NCBI GenBank assembly: GCA_023548195.1
Contig: JAJHZJ010000808.1
Coordinates: forward strand, 3,949,182 to 4,013,181
Length of the DNA: 64,000 bases
Reading direction: 5' to 3'
Source of the DNA: Bettongia penicillata ogilbyi
Taxonomy: Eukaryota; Chordata; Mammalia; Diprotodontia; Potoroidae
Position 1 is the stretch's first letter; each line of letters opens with the position of its first letter. Under the pieces are notes generated by a model. The model did no database searches. It was not told the origin of the DNA and saw nothing but the letters and a program-made list of their open reading frames with translations. Below are positions 22,710 to 33,800 of this stretch, piece by piece. A program made the translations under genes and the position numbers.

Positions 22710-22760
22710 AAGTGCCTTACACATAGTGTGTGCTTAATAAATGTTTGTTCACTCTGAGTT
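22710..22760 (+). repeat. L2 3' tail inside the RHOH 3' UTR
   Basis: 'gtgccttacacatagtgtgtgcttaataaatgtttgttcac' is an L2 terminus; it brings an AATAAA into the UTR at 22736. Confidence 0.7.
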
Positions 22761-23367
22761 TCCAGTTATGCTCCCAGTGTGAGCATTAGGACAACCCTCA
22801 AAAGAAAATAATACTTGCTCTTTTTTTCCCTAGAGGAAGGAACTATGAAGTTTTGTGACCTCACAGGAAACAGAAGCATCTCCTGATACTGTAGTTACTT
22901 TTTACTACATTTTTCTCCCTTAGTGTTTTCAGTTCTTTATGTGCTAATGGGCTAGCATAGTATTGCAATGACATTTAGCACAAATTTATTTTCATTGGAG
23001 CTCTCCCTTTGAGCTCTCAGGATAACAAAGGCATTTCAAGATATGGGGGAGAACTTTGTATTTTTTTAATTACCCTCACCAAATTGCTGTTTTCCCTTAA
23101 GATTAGAGGTTAAGGAATTTCAGGAAGCATTCAGGTGACAAGGCCACAAATCGGTGTGGTCATACCAATGAGTAGGTGTAAGAAAGCTAGAAAACATCTA
23201 GGGTAAGCTGGCTGGACTACAAGATGAAGTTACCTGGGGAGATATAATAATAACATCTTATCTAGTGGTTATGGTGCTGAATTAATTGTTTAAGTTGAGT
23301 GTGACTGTTGTCCTGTGTGAGCGACGTACTATGAAGCTGAGAGTCTGTTTACCGAGTTCTCCTCAAA

Positions 23368-23373
23368 TAAAAC
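23368..23373 (+). terminator. Probable main RHOH poly(A) signal AATAAA
   Basis: Hexamer AATAAA, with a downstream stretch rich in GTG and TTG (about 23384-23400) about 20 bases later, the usual arrangement for cleavage and polyadenylation. It lies 1.4 kb after the RHOH stop on the same strand. Confidence 0.6.
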
Positions 23374-23514
23374 TTACAACCAAGTGAATCTGTTGTGCAT
23401 TCAATGACGTTCATAATCATTACTGTGCTGCATGGTAATTAACTAGTAGTAAGCTGTTCTTGTAAATGGCTGTAATAAGCATGACTTTTACACCATTGAT
23501 ATTTTTTTGTAACT

Positions 23515-23620
23515 TCTTTTGTGTCTATGTCCAGTTGGCCCTGATGGGACTCATTACCAGCACAGTGCTCAACATGCAGTAAGCACTTAATAAATGCTTT
23601 TTTTCCTTCATTCATCACTG
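23515..23620 (+). repeat. L2 3' tail
   Basis: 'cagcacagtgctcaacatgcagtaagcacttaataaatgc', just after the inferred RHOH end. 23625-24235 shows no feature. Confidence 0.65.
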
Positions 23621-24239
23621 TGATCCATACTGACATACACATAAAGGTTCTGATGCCTTCCCTAATGCCTTAGATCTCATTGATCTTGGCATCTTCCTGT
23701 CCACCCTAGCTCTCTCTCCCCCACTGATGCCATCCAGGCTTGAGACAGAGGTTTTATGATCTATCCTCTTCAGTTCTCCAGCTTCTCACTTGATGTAGCC
23801 TTTGGATGTTCTGGGTCCTTGGAAGCTGGAGGCAGAAAAAAACAATGCAAAACAAAACACTCCTTTGAGGCTGTGAGTGATAGCATGATTGATATTTACA
23901 GGGTTGAATGAACACAGGTTGGTGGCATAGGGCATAGTAGAGGGTGCAGGGAAAACAGACTTAGTCTTTGATTTCAGAGAATCCTGGAGCATAGAATGGG
24001 CTACAAAATAGTTAAGGGGTAAAGGAGAGATAGGAAGCAACCCTGGCACCCTACTGTCCCTCTCCCATTTCATCAAAGTCCTGAAAGATGAGGAAAGGTT
24101 TTTATAAATCTTTACGTGTTAAGTATGAACATAATTTCTAATGGAAAATTCTATAACCTATGCCTTTCCAGTCACAAAACATTCTCCTGAAACCTTATAG
24201 GTCAATTACTTTTCCTTATATCCTATACTCATAGATGCA

Positions 24240-24425
24240 TAGGGATTTTAGAATGGTGGAAGAGACTTTAGAGTTCATTAGCCCAATCCCCTTTTTGTAC
24301 AAATGGGGAGCAAATGAGAATATCAGCCCTAAGAGAATGACTTGATTGAAGTCACACAATTAATTAGGTGTGGTCAAGATTAGAACCCTGGTCTTTTTGA
24401 CTGCCAGTTCAACATTCTTCCTGTT
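24240..24425 (-). repeat. MIR, reverse orientation
   Basis: 'ttagaatggtggaagagactttagagttcattagcccaatccc', 'gaatgacttgattgaagtcacac' and 'cagttcaacattcttcctgttgc'. Confidence 0.65.
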
Positions 24426-24772
24426 GCATATGCTATAATATCTAGAATTAAGTCTTCCCCTCCAACCAAATCAGGTTAAGCTATTTTTCCCCTAGTAATG
24501 AGGATGGGACTGGCATAAATCATGAAAAGCTACCATTTACAAGGGACAGGCTTCCCATATTTTTTATTTAATTTCCATGGTTAAATTGCATTTCATTGGT
24601 AGGGACCTGGATAAGGTATGCCTCTGATTTTCGCATTTAGAATTTCTGTCTGTTATAATTGCTCTATTTTCACATCTATATTTCTCACCATTTCAGGCAT
24701 TCCTTTTCAATGAGAGAGTGAGAGGTGAGACCTACTTCCTTTATTACTTGATACTCAGGAGTTAGAATAGCT

Positions 24773-25590
24773 CAATAGTTTTCAAACTTTTTGGTTTCAG
24801 GACACTTTTGCACTCTTAAAAATTATTGATGACAATGAAGAGTTTTTATGTGGGTTATCACCAGGGGTGTGATAGTAAATATTTCGCAACTGAGTCTTTA
24901 AAACATATATATGTGTATACACACACACACACACACACACATACACACACACACATAGGGTACACTTTTTAGTTTAATATCCATTGTTAACATTTTCTCC
25001 ATTACTTTCTTTAGATACTCCACAAAGCATAAATCAAATCCTGATTTGTAGCATTTGGTGATTTTCAAGAGATAAATGTCATGCTGAAAATTTAACAGTT
25101 GGCTCTCTCAAATCAATTTGAGCCTACTCCAGCACATCTCTGGTTATAGCCATCAACATTTCCATATTAAAAATCAAAACTTACAAACTTAAAAATATTT
25201 ATTGTTTTAAGTGTCAGAAATAAACCTGTTTTATACTAGCTTAATATAATTTTACAAAAAAAATCACATTTTTCCAAAATAAAATAATTATTGAGAAGTG
25301 ACATTGTTTTGGATATTTCTGCAAATTCTTTAATTTCTGGCTTAATAGAAAATTCTTATTTGGATTCTTATACCTGTTTCTGCATGTAATCAGTTATGAT
25401 ACGTTTTGGCTGAAGTGTGTGAAGGAAATCCAACCGCACACAAATACGTATTTGGAAAAGGGAGTAGTATTTTAATAAGCAAATAACCTGTTGATATCAT
25501 CATGAAAATAGTTTTGACTCCAAGTGGATACTCCAAAATGGTTTTAGGGAAACCCAGGGGTCCATGGAACCACACTTTGAGAGCAGCTAG
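24773..25590 (+). mobile_element. hAT-Charlie-type DNA transposon (non-autonomous or deleted)
   Basis: Left end 'caatagttttcaaactttttggtttcaggac' and right end 'ccacactttgagagcagctag' are recognisable Charlie-type inverted termini. Interior phrases such as 'cattgttttggatatttctgcaaattctttaatttctggcttaatag' belong to an old mammalian hAT family. A CA microsatellite (24918-24958) has grown inside. No transposase motif seen; subfamily not asserted. Confidence 0.75.
24918..24958. repeat. (CA)n microsatellite
   Basis: About twenty AC units with one T interruption, inside the hAT element. Confidence 0.9.
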
Positions 25591-25604
25591 ACTAAAAGGT
25601 GGAC

Positions 25605-25850
25605 AGGTAGGTGGTGCAATGGATAGAGTGGATAGAGTACCTAGCCTAGAATCAGAAAGGCCTGAGTTCTAATATGGCCTCCGACACTAGCTGTATGATC
25701 CCAAGCAAGTCACTTAACCTTATTTACCTCAGTTCCTCAACTATAGAATTAGCTGGAGAAGAAAATGGCAAACCACTTCAGTATCATTTACAAGAACACT
25801 CCAAATGGGGACATGGAGAGTCATGCATGACTGAAATAACTCGACAATAA
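25605..25850 (+). repeat. MAR1-type SINE, near full length
   Basis: 'ggtaggtggtgcaatggatagagtgg', 'aagcaagtcacttaacctt', 'agctggagaagaaaatggcaaacc' and 'agagtcatgcatgactgaaa', the standard order from tRNA head to tail. Confidence 0.9.
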
Positions 25851-25949
25851 AAGTAAATCTCTGAAGGTCATTTCAGCTTCAATCTATAATCCTGTTACAT
25901 GAAGATTACATACACACATATGTATCACAAAGTAGCTGTTGAATCCCTT

Positions 25950-26065
25950 CATGACTGGTTTATTGAGTTTTAGATGTGGAAGGAACCTCAGAAATGTCCC
26001 ACTCCAGTTTTTTCATTTCACGGTAGAAACTGAGCTCCAGAGATGTGAAATGTAGGCTTCAGATC
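25950..26065 (-). repeat. MIR fragment
   Basis: 'tagatgtggaaggaacctcagaaatgtc' and 'ggtagaaactgagctccagagatg' in reverse MIR order. Confidence 0.55.
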
Positions 26066-26326
26066 ATATATGCTGTGTCTTCTTCACACCAGAATTTTCG
26101 TATGAAAAATGTGAAATGTTTCAGAGTATGGTTTAAGAAAATTTTGCTTCTTTGATTTGGCCGTATTCCCCAGTAATGGCATTATTCCATCAACAAGAAT
26201 AGAAAGTTAATTCATATTCAGCTTAAAAATTAATATAGATCTTCATGTAATATAAATGCATTTTCAGGAAACTGTAATGGAAATCCATAATAGGAAATAT
26301 TAAAAATAGAATACAATAGCAATGTA

Positions 26327-26600
26327 TTTTTTTTCAAGACTAGGTCTTCCTATTTCACTGAGACTAGAATAACAAGAGATCCTTACAGCCTGATTCTCCT
26401 GAATGGCATGGGAACTTCGACCTGCTCCCTTTTTGACCTAGGATGGTTTGCTCCTCCTTATGCTCGTGGTGGTACACCATGTTGATCCCAGACAGAGAGC
26501 TGATTCAGCCTCTGCATCTCAGAACTCCCAAGGTCAAGAGATCCACCAGCCTCAGCCTTCCCGATAGCATGAATTACAAATGAGTGCATTCATTACCCAG
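26327..26600 (-). pseudogene. RN7SL: 7SL RNA (SRP RNA) retrocopy 2
   Basis: Minus-strand copy of the whole SRP RNA. The T run at about 26327-26334 marks the former poly(A) tail; 'cttcgacctgctccctttttgacctaggatggtttgctcctcctta' is the S domain; 'ccaccagcctcagccttcccgatagc' and 'gaattacaaatgagtgcattcattaccc' are the Alu-domain 5' end, keeping the expected spacing to the terminus. Transition-rich decay shows an old non-functional copy. The wholly different integration site shows it is independent of copies 1 and 3. Confidence 0.88.
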
Positions 26601-27455
26601 AAGACAACTCTGTCTTAAGTAGATGACTAAATGTTTTCTTAAACTTAAACAAGTAACAGAACTGATACCAAACACAATCCCCTTACATTTCAATCTTCAG
26701 GCATTTTTCCAAAATCACTATATATCCTTTGGGGATAAGACAAGTATAGTTGGACTATCTCCATCAAAAGCTATTTGGAAGATGTTTCAATCTACAAAAA
26801 TGTTATTTGTAAGTATAGTTGGCCTTACTATATGGAACTCATTAACCGCAATGGATTTTATAGGTCCAAAACATAAATAGGTTCAAGGAGAGTTAGGACA
26901 AATTTATAGACAGTGATTATGACAAGGTTTACTGAAAGAAATTAGGGGTGTTTGGGGCAGAACAGTGGCATTTTAGGATGATTTGGAATGTAAGTACTCC
27001 CTTGGCACCAGCTCTAGGTCTGGCTTGAACACTGAAGTGACTTAGGGTAGAAATCATATTCTTAGCTGAGTAAGAATTATTATATTACATATAGAATACT
27101 TTTGAAAGAATCATAAAAGTTTACAAAGGCAAATAAACTTGTTGAATTCTCTCTCATTATTTACTAATGAGATTATGCTGGGGCCTGTCCACTTGACTCA
27201 GAAGAGATCACCCTTCAGACTGAGTTGTTGTAAATGTCGGAAGAGGAAGTTAGTCGGAAGATTAACTCCAAAACCATGCAAAGGAATAATTTGATGCAAC
27301 GTTGTTCAAAATCTATGAGTCCCCATATCTATTTTTGCAGCTCAACTTAAGCCTTATAAAGCTCGCAAGTTAAGCACGAGGATAGAGAAATTATTGCTAT
27401 TATTGTTATTTTGAAAAAGTTTGCTTTTCTCTCCAATCTGGTTTTCAGTGGAATC
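26601..27455. other. Unassigned intergenic sequence
   Basis: A frame with no family resemblance spans 26623-26880; the word aagtatagttgg occurs twice (26745 and 26810). Nothing supports a gene. Confidence 0.45.
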
Positions 27456-27461
27456 ACTGAT

Positions 27462-27765
27462 TCTTAGATTTGGAAGTGACCTTCAAGGCCATCTAGTCCA
27501 AACAGTATCTAGCCAGAAATCCTGTCTGCAGCATGTCCACATCTTTGGTGAGTGGCCCATCATTGGAGATCTACCAACAGAGGCTGGATGACCACTCACT
27601 TCCTCTTGAGTCAGCCCCTTCTACTTTGGCCAGCTTCATGAGGATATTTTTCTTTAGATTCAAACTAAATTTGCCTCTGTAACTTCTACCCATTTCCTAC
27701 AGTTTTACTCTGTGGGATAGTCAGAATAAGAAAGGTAAGTAAGTTCCTTATTCATCTACGGCACC
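27462..27765 (+). repeat. CR1/L3-type LINE 3' UTR
   Basis: 'gattcttagatttggaagtgaccttcaaggccatctagtccaa' and 'atatttttctttagattcaaactaaatttgcctctgtaact' parallel the conserved CR1 3' UTR order. Confidence 0.65.
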
Positions 27766-27934
27766 CATGATGGTATATTAGACGTTAAGCCAAGAGAACT
27801 GGGGAAAAAACCCACAGTCCCTGATTGTAATTGACTTTTGGCTAGCATCTTACAAAAGGCAAATGAGAAAAATTGCAGGAAGAGTTTTCATGTCAAGAAC
27901 ACTTATGCTTACTGATCATTTATTAGGAAGAGAG

Positions 27935-28115
27935 TGTGAAAAAGTGGAAAGAGTATTAGTTTTTGAGTCAGAGGACTGGGTTCAAATTCTGCCTTTGTTG
28001 AGTGTTTTGTTATCCTGATCAAGTCTTAACTTCTCTGGACCTCAATCTCTTTATCTGAAAATGAAAAGTTTGAACTAGTTGACTTTTAAAGTCCCTTCTG
28101 GTTTGAGATCTGATT
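27935..28115 (+). repeat. MIR
   Basis: 'gtggaaagagtattagtttttgagtcagaggactgggttc' through 'cctcaatctctttatctgaaaatg'. Confidence 0.75.
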
Positions 28116-28309
28116 TTAAGTTTCTCTTTATTTGTCACTTGTGGGAGGGAGAGCATACAAAAGAAGTCTGTCCAGCCCTTGGAAGTGCTTATAATTGAGC
28201 TAGACAATGGAGCTTGTTACAATGTAGCATGTAAACAAATGTACTCTCATGTGTCATGTACACATGTTGAGGTGATATAAAGTAAAAGAGATCATCATGG
28301 AGTATACAG

Positions 28310-28490
28310 TTCTGTAAAGAGGAAAGAGAACTGCATTTAGAGTCAGAGGAGCTGTATTCAAATCCTGTCTCTGTCATGTACTATTTGTGTGACTTTGGGC
28401 AACTCATTTAACCTGGGCCCCAGATTCTCCATGAGAAGGTAGGATTGTCTGGCCTCTCAGGTCCCTTTAAACTCTATATCTATTATACTA
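28310..28490 (+). repeat. MIR
   Basis: 'gtaaagaggaaagagaactgcatttagagtcagagg' through 'gtgtgactttgggcaactcatttaacc' and 'gtccctttaaactctat'. Confidence 0.75.
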
Positions 28491-30049
28491 TCTCACACCT
28501 TTCTATGACCTTTCAGGGCTAGTCAGGGAAGGCTTCGTGGAGGAGAAGTATCTAGGAGTCAATCTGCTACCTATGTTTTATGCACTAGGGAGCTTGGCTG
28601 ATTGCTTATATTCTGGGACAAAAGAACTGGAAAATTCAAGGTGAGTATGGATGACCTAGATTTTACGTAAGTCATCTGATAGATAGTATAGCCTGAGCGC
28701 CAGTGAGCAATCTTTGTGCTAGAGGGGGTGGCGCCTGTTCTCTTCTGAATGATGTAACCAGTGGTCCTCAAGGAGCCAGCTGATTGTACTGCAGTGCAAA
28801 AGCAAAAATCCAGGCCAGCTTCCTTTGGTGGGTGTCTGGATTCAGATGTTTTAAAGAATAAAATGAATCAAAAATGAATCATTTGGTGAAGTGATGAATG
28901 AGAATGGGATGTTGTTAGGGGCCCATGTATTGCAAGTGGTTTTTTACTCCGGACAAAAGGAAGGAAATGACTAGAAACAAGTGCCTTGGCTTGCCTGTAG
29001 GGCCATTCAGAGCATTTCCAGGAACTCTGCCAGGTCTACCTCGAAGCAGCTGTACAGCTTTAGAGAATAACTGAGTTTATGGCATTTTAGAGCCAAACTC
29101 TTGAATATGTATAAACTAACTTGCACTTTTATAACTGTGCTGTTTAGATGGAATTTGGTCCTGAAGTCCAATGTATCCATAGAGTATATTAGGACAGCAG
29201 AAGGAGGGTCTAGAGTTTTCAAGATCATCTCTCCTTTTAAGAGATGAGCTAGTGTTGATGACTGGTCCTGTGTTTTCTAACGAGCTTTCCTTTGAGAACA
29301 TTCAGTGGATTCTTTCAAGGCCCTCTAAATGCAACCTTGTACTATAGACAGGACTTTCCATCAGGATTCTTCCACTAGTCACCTTCCTTCCTTTCTTTTC
29401 TTCCCTTTATATTTCTTCCTCTCTTCTTTTTTCTCTTCTTCCTCCCCCTCTTCCTCCTTCTTCTTGTTGTTTCATCATTATCAATATTATGATCCAATTT
29501 GTGTAGCATTTTAAGCTTTATTAACTGATATCACACTGAGGTATGAAAAAGGATAATTGTGCTCGGAGGACTGGGGATACCTATTCCAAGGCTAGGTATC
29601 AAGATGGAGCAAGTGACTTACCTAGCATAAGCACAAAAGAAGAGGGTTATCTTATTAAGACATAATTTTTAAGCAAGGATCCATGTCAATAATCCTGGTT
29701 CCAACTTTCATTAACCACCAAGATCTTCCTTTGTCTCCTTTTTGCTTCATGGAAATGGGACTTGAGTAGTGAGCATTGAGCCAAGTCCACCATTTTGAAG
29801 ACGGTGATGCTAAGCCCTGTGCTCTGTGTGTGCGTGTGTGTGTGTGTCTACCAGATGTTACCAGTTCAAAGCAGACTATAGCTTAGCTGCTTGATCAGCT
29901 ACTGACCATCAACATCTCCCAATCCCCAATGGCTTGTGATTTTATCTCTTCTTAAGTCCGGGAATATCCCCCTTGGTAATCTAGCTACATCATCAGATCC
30001 TCTTCCTCCTTTGTAATGAGTATTGGTCTGGCTATAGCCTACCATTGAA
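28491..30049. other. Unassigned intergenic sequence
   Basis: Pyrimidine-rich run at 29380-29470 and a short GT microsatellite at 29824-29848; no gene or confident repeat. Confidence 0.45.
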
Positions 30050-30200
30050 ATATTTTCAATTTCAGAAAGGAAAATCAAAGTCTAGGGAGGTAAAGGGACT
30101 TGTTTTTCCCTAGAATCTCATGAATACTTACTGGCAGAACCTAGAGTAGAACATAGGTTTTCTGACTCCTGCTCTGGACTCTTTCCACTATGCCAGGCTG
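30050..30200 (-). repeat. MIR fragment
   Basis: 'aatcaaagtctagggaggtaaagggacttg' and 'ttctgactcctgctctggactctttccactatgcc' in reverse order. Confidence 0.65.
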
Positions 30201-30312
30201 TCACTATCACCACCAGCTAAATAGTCCTATTAGCTGATTTTATAAATATAGTATGCCATACCCTACCTCTATGCTTCTGCACAGTCCTCAATACCTGAAA
30301 TATACCCCAGAC

Positions 30313-30511
30313 CAGGGAGGAGAACCTGTGACCTCAAGGCCACATGTGGTCTTTTAGGTCCTTGGGTATGGCCTTTTGACGGAGTCCAGTTACAGAACGC
30401 ATCCTTTTATTAAGGGGATTTGTTCTGTGAAGTTTGGATTCAGTTAAAGGGCCACACTTGAGGACCTAGGAGGCCACATGTGGCCTTGAGTCTGCAAGTT
30501 CCTCACCCCTG
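30313..30511. mobile_element. Hairpin-like hAT MITE with perfect 8-bp TSD (second copy)
   Basis: Same family as 749-917: 'cagggaggagaacctg' at one end, 'gcaagttcctcacccctg' at the other, with 'ggccacatgtgg' near both. Identical flanks ccccagac at 30305-30312 and 30512-30519 fix both edges and give 199 bp. Confidence 0.88.
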
Positions 30512-30519
30512 CCCCAGAC

Positions 30520-31310
30520 TGTCCTGCCCCCAACCTTTGGGTTGGAAAGTTTGCTTTGTTTTTTGATTCTTATTTTAAATGTTTTGTACCTTGTTTGATA
30601 AGCCTAGGGTGGGGATTTGTATGTAGTGCACCACAAAATATAATTAAAATATCAAGAGACAAAGAGCAACCCTCAGAACAGCACCTTAACAGCAACAGGA
30701 AGACAGAGCAAAGAACATCAGATGAATAACAGCCACCACAGCCTGTTACCTAACCACCTAAAAGGACAGGTGGTACAGAGTCAGGAAAATCAGGGAGCTG
30801 GGGGTTTTAAGGGACTAATGTATGAGCCAAGGTGTCCTCTCTAATTCTCTTTCTCAGCTTCTTCAAGATGAAAATTTAGAGACCATCTGTTGGCACCTAC
30901 AGGCTTCACTCAACTGGTGTAACATGAGAACCCATAAGACTAGAAAAGGGACTTCCTAGAGAAAGAATGCTCTGTATGTAGTAGGTGCTTAATAAATGTT
31001 TGTTGAACTGAATTTGTGTAGTATCCTTACAGAGAGATCCCATAGTCATGGCCAGTTATTTGGAATTTAAAATTGCTAATGTTGATAATTGGTTTATGCT
31101 TTTTGCCCAAATGGAGAACCAAGCCCATGATTTTATCCATGTACATTTAGATACATATAACCATAGAGAAAATTGTAGGACTTGATCTGTGGGGTCCACA
31201 CAAAACTAGACTGCCTTATTGTTAGCTTTGCTCTCATATCTTAGTATCAAGATGGAGAGGCAAGATGATGTAATGGGAGGTACAGTCAATTTGGTCAAGA
31301 GACTTAGAAT
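30520..31310. other. Mostly unassigned intergenic sequence
   Basis: An L2 tail at 30970-31015 ('gtatgtagtaggtgcttaataaatg'); otherwise no feature recognised. Confidence 0.5.
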
Positions 31311-31319
31311 GGAAAGCTG

Positions 31320-31410
31320 CCTGGTTCTTTACAGTGTAAAGAACCTCTCTGGGCCTCAGTTCCCTTATGTAAAATGAAGTAGATACACTAGACAAATTCC
31401 ATCTTCAAAT
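31320..31410 (+). repeat. MIR fragment
   Basis: 'aagaacctctctgggcctcagttcccttatgtaaaatgaag'. Confidence 0.6.
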
Positions 31411-31707
31411 GCTTGATGAACCAGATTTTGAAAGACCTTTGCTTGAGAAAGCATCCTGGAAGGAAATGGAGAGTTCAGACCCGAGGTACTACAGTTCAGG
31501 CTCTTAAATCTATTTTCTTCCTCATCTAGAAAAACTTTAGTAACAGAACATCCTTTCAGCACTCCTTATATGATCTTTATGATGAAGAATAGCACAATGT
31601 TTTACAGCTTGGAGGCTGTTCCATGATGCTTTGGCCTTTGCAAGCAAGGGTCCTTCAAAATCTGGTTTACGCTATGACTCCAAATTCTGTACTCATTCCC
31701 TTATAAC

Positions 31708-31892
31708 TGCGGTGTCAAACTCAAATAGAAATGAAGGTCATCAAATCATCCATAAGGACCCCTGCAAGCCACACATGGGCTTAGAAAACCATGTATTGAC
31801 ATTATGTATATTCTATTATATTTTTACTTGTCTTTAAAAATATTTCCCAATTATATTCTAATCTGTACGGGGAGTGTTGTGGGCCACCATGG
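31708..31892. mobile_element. hAT-type MITE, right end lost
   Basis: Left end 'gcggtgtcaaactcaaatag', middle 'ggcttagaaaaccatgtattgacattatgtatattctatt' and 'aatatttcccaattatattctaatctg'; decays after 'agtgttgtgggcc'. Resembles a common marsupial MITE with 'gtgtcaaactc' termini; no duplication found. Confidence 0.55.
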
Positions 31893-32109
31893 AATCCGAA
31901 GCCAGCCTGTTCAACATCTCTGCTTTGTACGATGTCACCTCTTCTCTGACTTCATCTACTTCCTTGATTTCCTTTCCATCATCTAAAGAGCTCTAGTCTG
32001 TTCTCTTTTAAAATGTGTATAATTTCAGCTTTATAGAATTACTTGAGATTAAGTGTTATCAAAATGACACAAATCTAGTAACTAGGGAAAAATATTATTT
32101 CTAAAATCA

Positions 32110-32300
32110 AAAGATCTGGATTCAAATACAAAACATATATACATATATATATATATATAAATACACACACATACATATTCATACATACATATCTGGATTC
32201 AATATAATATAATCTGAATTCAAATCCGAAACTTACATTATATTGTGTGTGTGTGTATATATATACATATATATATACATATATATGTACATATACATAC
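32110..32300. repeat. (TA/CA)n microsatellite cluster
   Basis: Alternating ATAT, ACAC and TGTG runs in several blocks. Confidence 0.85.
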
Positions 32301-32314
32301 AACCCAACTCTTAC

Positions 32315-32425
32315 CACTTTTGAGATATTAGGTCAATCATTTAAACTCCCTGGACCTCAGTTTCTCAATTCGTAAAATGTATTAAACCAGATAGTCTCTT
32401 TGCTCTTTGGTCATTTCTGGTTGTA
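32315..32425 (+). repeat. MIR fragment
   Basis: 'atttaaactccctggacctcagtttctcaattcgtaaaatg'. Confidence 0.6.
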
Positions 32426-32697
32426 AAATCACAATTCTTATTTGAGAGATTTTTCTGTCACCTAATTCCAGTGCTGGAACTTAGAACCATTGGTTCAAAA
32501 GGAGAAAAATGACCTAGCCAGTTTTGAGAAATAGCCAGTGAAACAATAGGATGATATCACTTCTCAGAGGAAGATAAAAAGGAAAAATGGTGCTTTAACT
32601 TGGTTCTTTTTTTATTCCTCAAGGAGAAATTCAGACAGATTTTTCTCATCCCTTCTATTTATCAAAAGGTCAAAACCAGCCTTGGCAATTAAGAGAT

Positions 32698-32835
32698 GGA
32701 GGGAGAGAAAGAAAAAGAGAGAGAGACAGAGAGAAAGAGAGAGAGACAGAGAGAGACAAAGAGACAGACAGAGAGACAAAAAGAAAGAGAGAGACAGAGA
32801 GAGAAAGAGAGAGAGAGAGAGGGAGAGAGAGAGAG
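32698..32835. repeat. Long (GA)n polypurine tract
   Basis: About 138 bases almost purely purine on the + strand, built from gaga, gaaa and gaca units. The Arg/Glu-rich frame on + and the Leu/Ser-rich frame on - are products of the repeat, not genes. Confidence 0.95.
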
Positions 32836-32939
32836 GAAAAATCTTTAGTTTGATTCTGATAACAAAGCTAGAGACTCTTGTTGGGGGTATCACAGGTTGG
32901 TGGGAGGTTCCCCAAGGCCACTTTAAACTCCTTATACAA

Positions 32940-33205
32940 CTATAATAATAGCCAACATTTCTATAGTACCTGCCATGTGCCAGACACTATGCTAAGTGCT
33001 TTACAATATTGTTTCATTTGATCCTCATCACAACTTGCAAAGGAGGTATTAATATCATCCCCATTTTCCGGCTGAGGGAACTGAGGCAGACAGAGGGCAA
33101 CTGACGTGCCCAGAATCACACAGCTAGGAAGTGTCTGAGATCAGATTTGACCTCAGATCTTCCTGACTCCACGCCCAGTACTCCCTCTACTAGGCCACCT
33201 AGTAA
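32940..33205 (-). repeat. MIR, near full length, reverse orientation
   Basis: 'ccatgtgccagacactatgctaagtgctttacaat', 'ctgagggaactgaggcagacagagg', 'cacacagctaggaagtgtctgag' and 'cccagtactccctctactaggccacc'. Confidence 0.85.
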
Positions 33206-33361
33206 TTTCAATATATTCTGAGTGGAAGATCATTTCTCAACATTCTAGTTGTTACCCAATCAATAGGAAGTAGAGAAGAGATTAATGAGAAAAAATGAGG
33301 GCATCAACTCCTTGAACCCTCTGATCACGCACCATCTGTCCAATATCTGATAGTTCACAGT

Positions 33362-33800
33362 ATTTTTTTTTAAATTGTATGTATTTTATTTTGAGCTTAA
33401 GAAATAAAACAAACATTTTCATTACATATTAGAATAGAAAAAAAGATGATTGTATGTGAAACTACAAATCTATTATGTACAATTTGCTAATCCTTTTAAA
33501 TATATAAGTTTATCATGTATCTTTCTTTTTTCCTCTTATTTCTTCCTTTTCTTCCCCTCCTCCCCCATGGCTGTCATTAGACACAAATATGTGTAATTGT
33601 GTGTGTGTGTGTGTGTGTACACACACACACACACGCACATGCATATATGCACACATATATGGGTCTATATACACACATATATGTATATACACAAAGCAAT
33701 ATTGTACATACTGTAAATTTATACATACGTTTATCAGTTCTTTCTTTCACAATATTCTTTTAATTATATACACCATGGTTATTTCCCGATATACTGCTGC
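33362..33800 (-). repeat. L1 3' UTR, antisense
   Basis: 'ttttgagcttaagaaataaaacaaacattttcattacat' and 'aaactacaaatctattatgtacaatttgctaatcctttt' parallel 2940-3060; a GT/AC microsatellite (33597-33640) interrupts it. Confidence 0.7.

Larger units (their letters stand above)
21933..23392 (+). other. RHOH: RHOH 3' UTR (approximate)
   Basis: The sequence after the RHOH stop is AT-rich and contains several ATTTA motifs, for instance near 22190 and 22265. An L2 3' tail sits around 22710-22760. I end the UTR about 20 bases after the AATAAA at 23368 because a GT-rich stretch follows it, as expected at a cleavage site. A shorter mRNA ending after 22523 or 22673 is possible. The extent is inferred from signals only. 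Confidence 0.6.

Noticed and set aside
24765..25598. 8-bp target duplication for the hAT-Charlie-type element
   Set aside because: Candidate flanks do not match at the best-guess edges; the right end is too worn to fix.
26623..26880. 85-codon frame after 7SL retrocopy 2
   Set aside because: No domain or repeat-family match and no gene context.
32612..32945. Leu/Ser-rich and Arg/Glu-rich overlapping frames
   Set aside because: Both are translations of the GA microsatellite.
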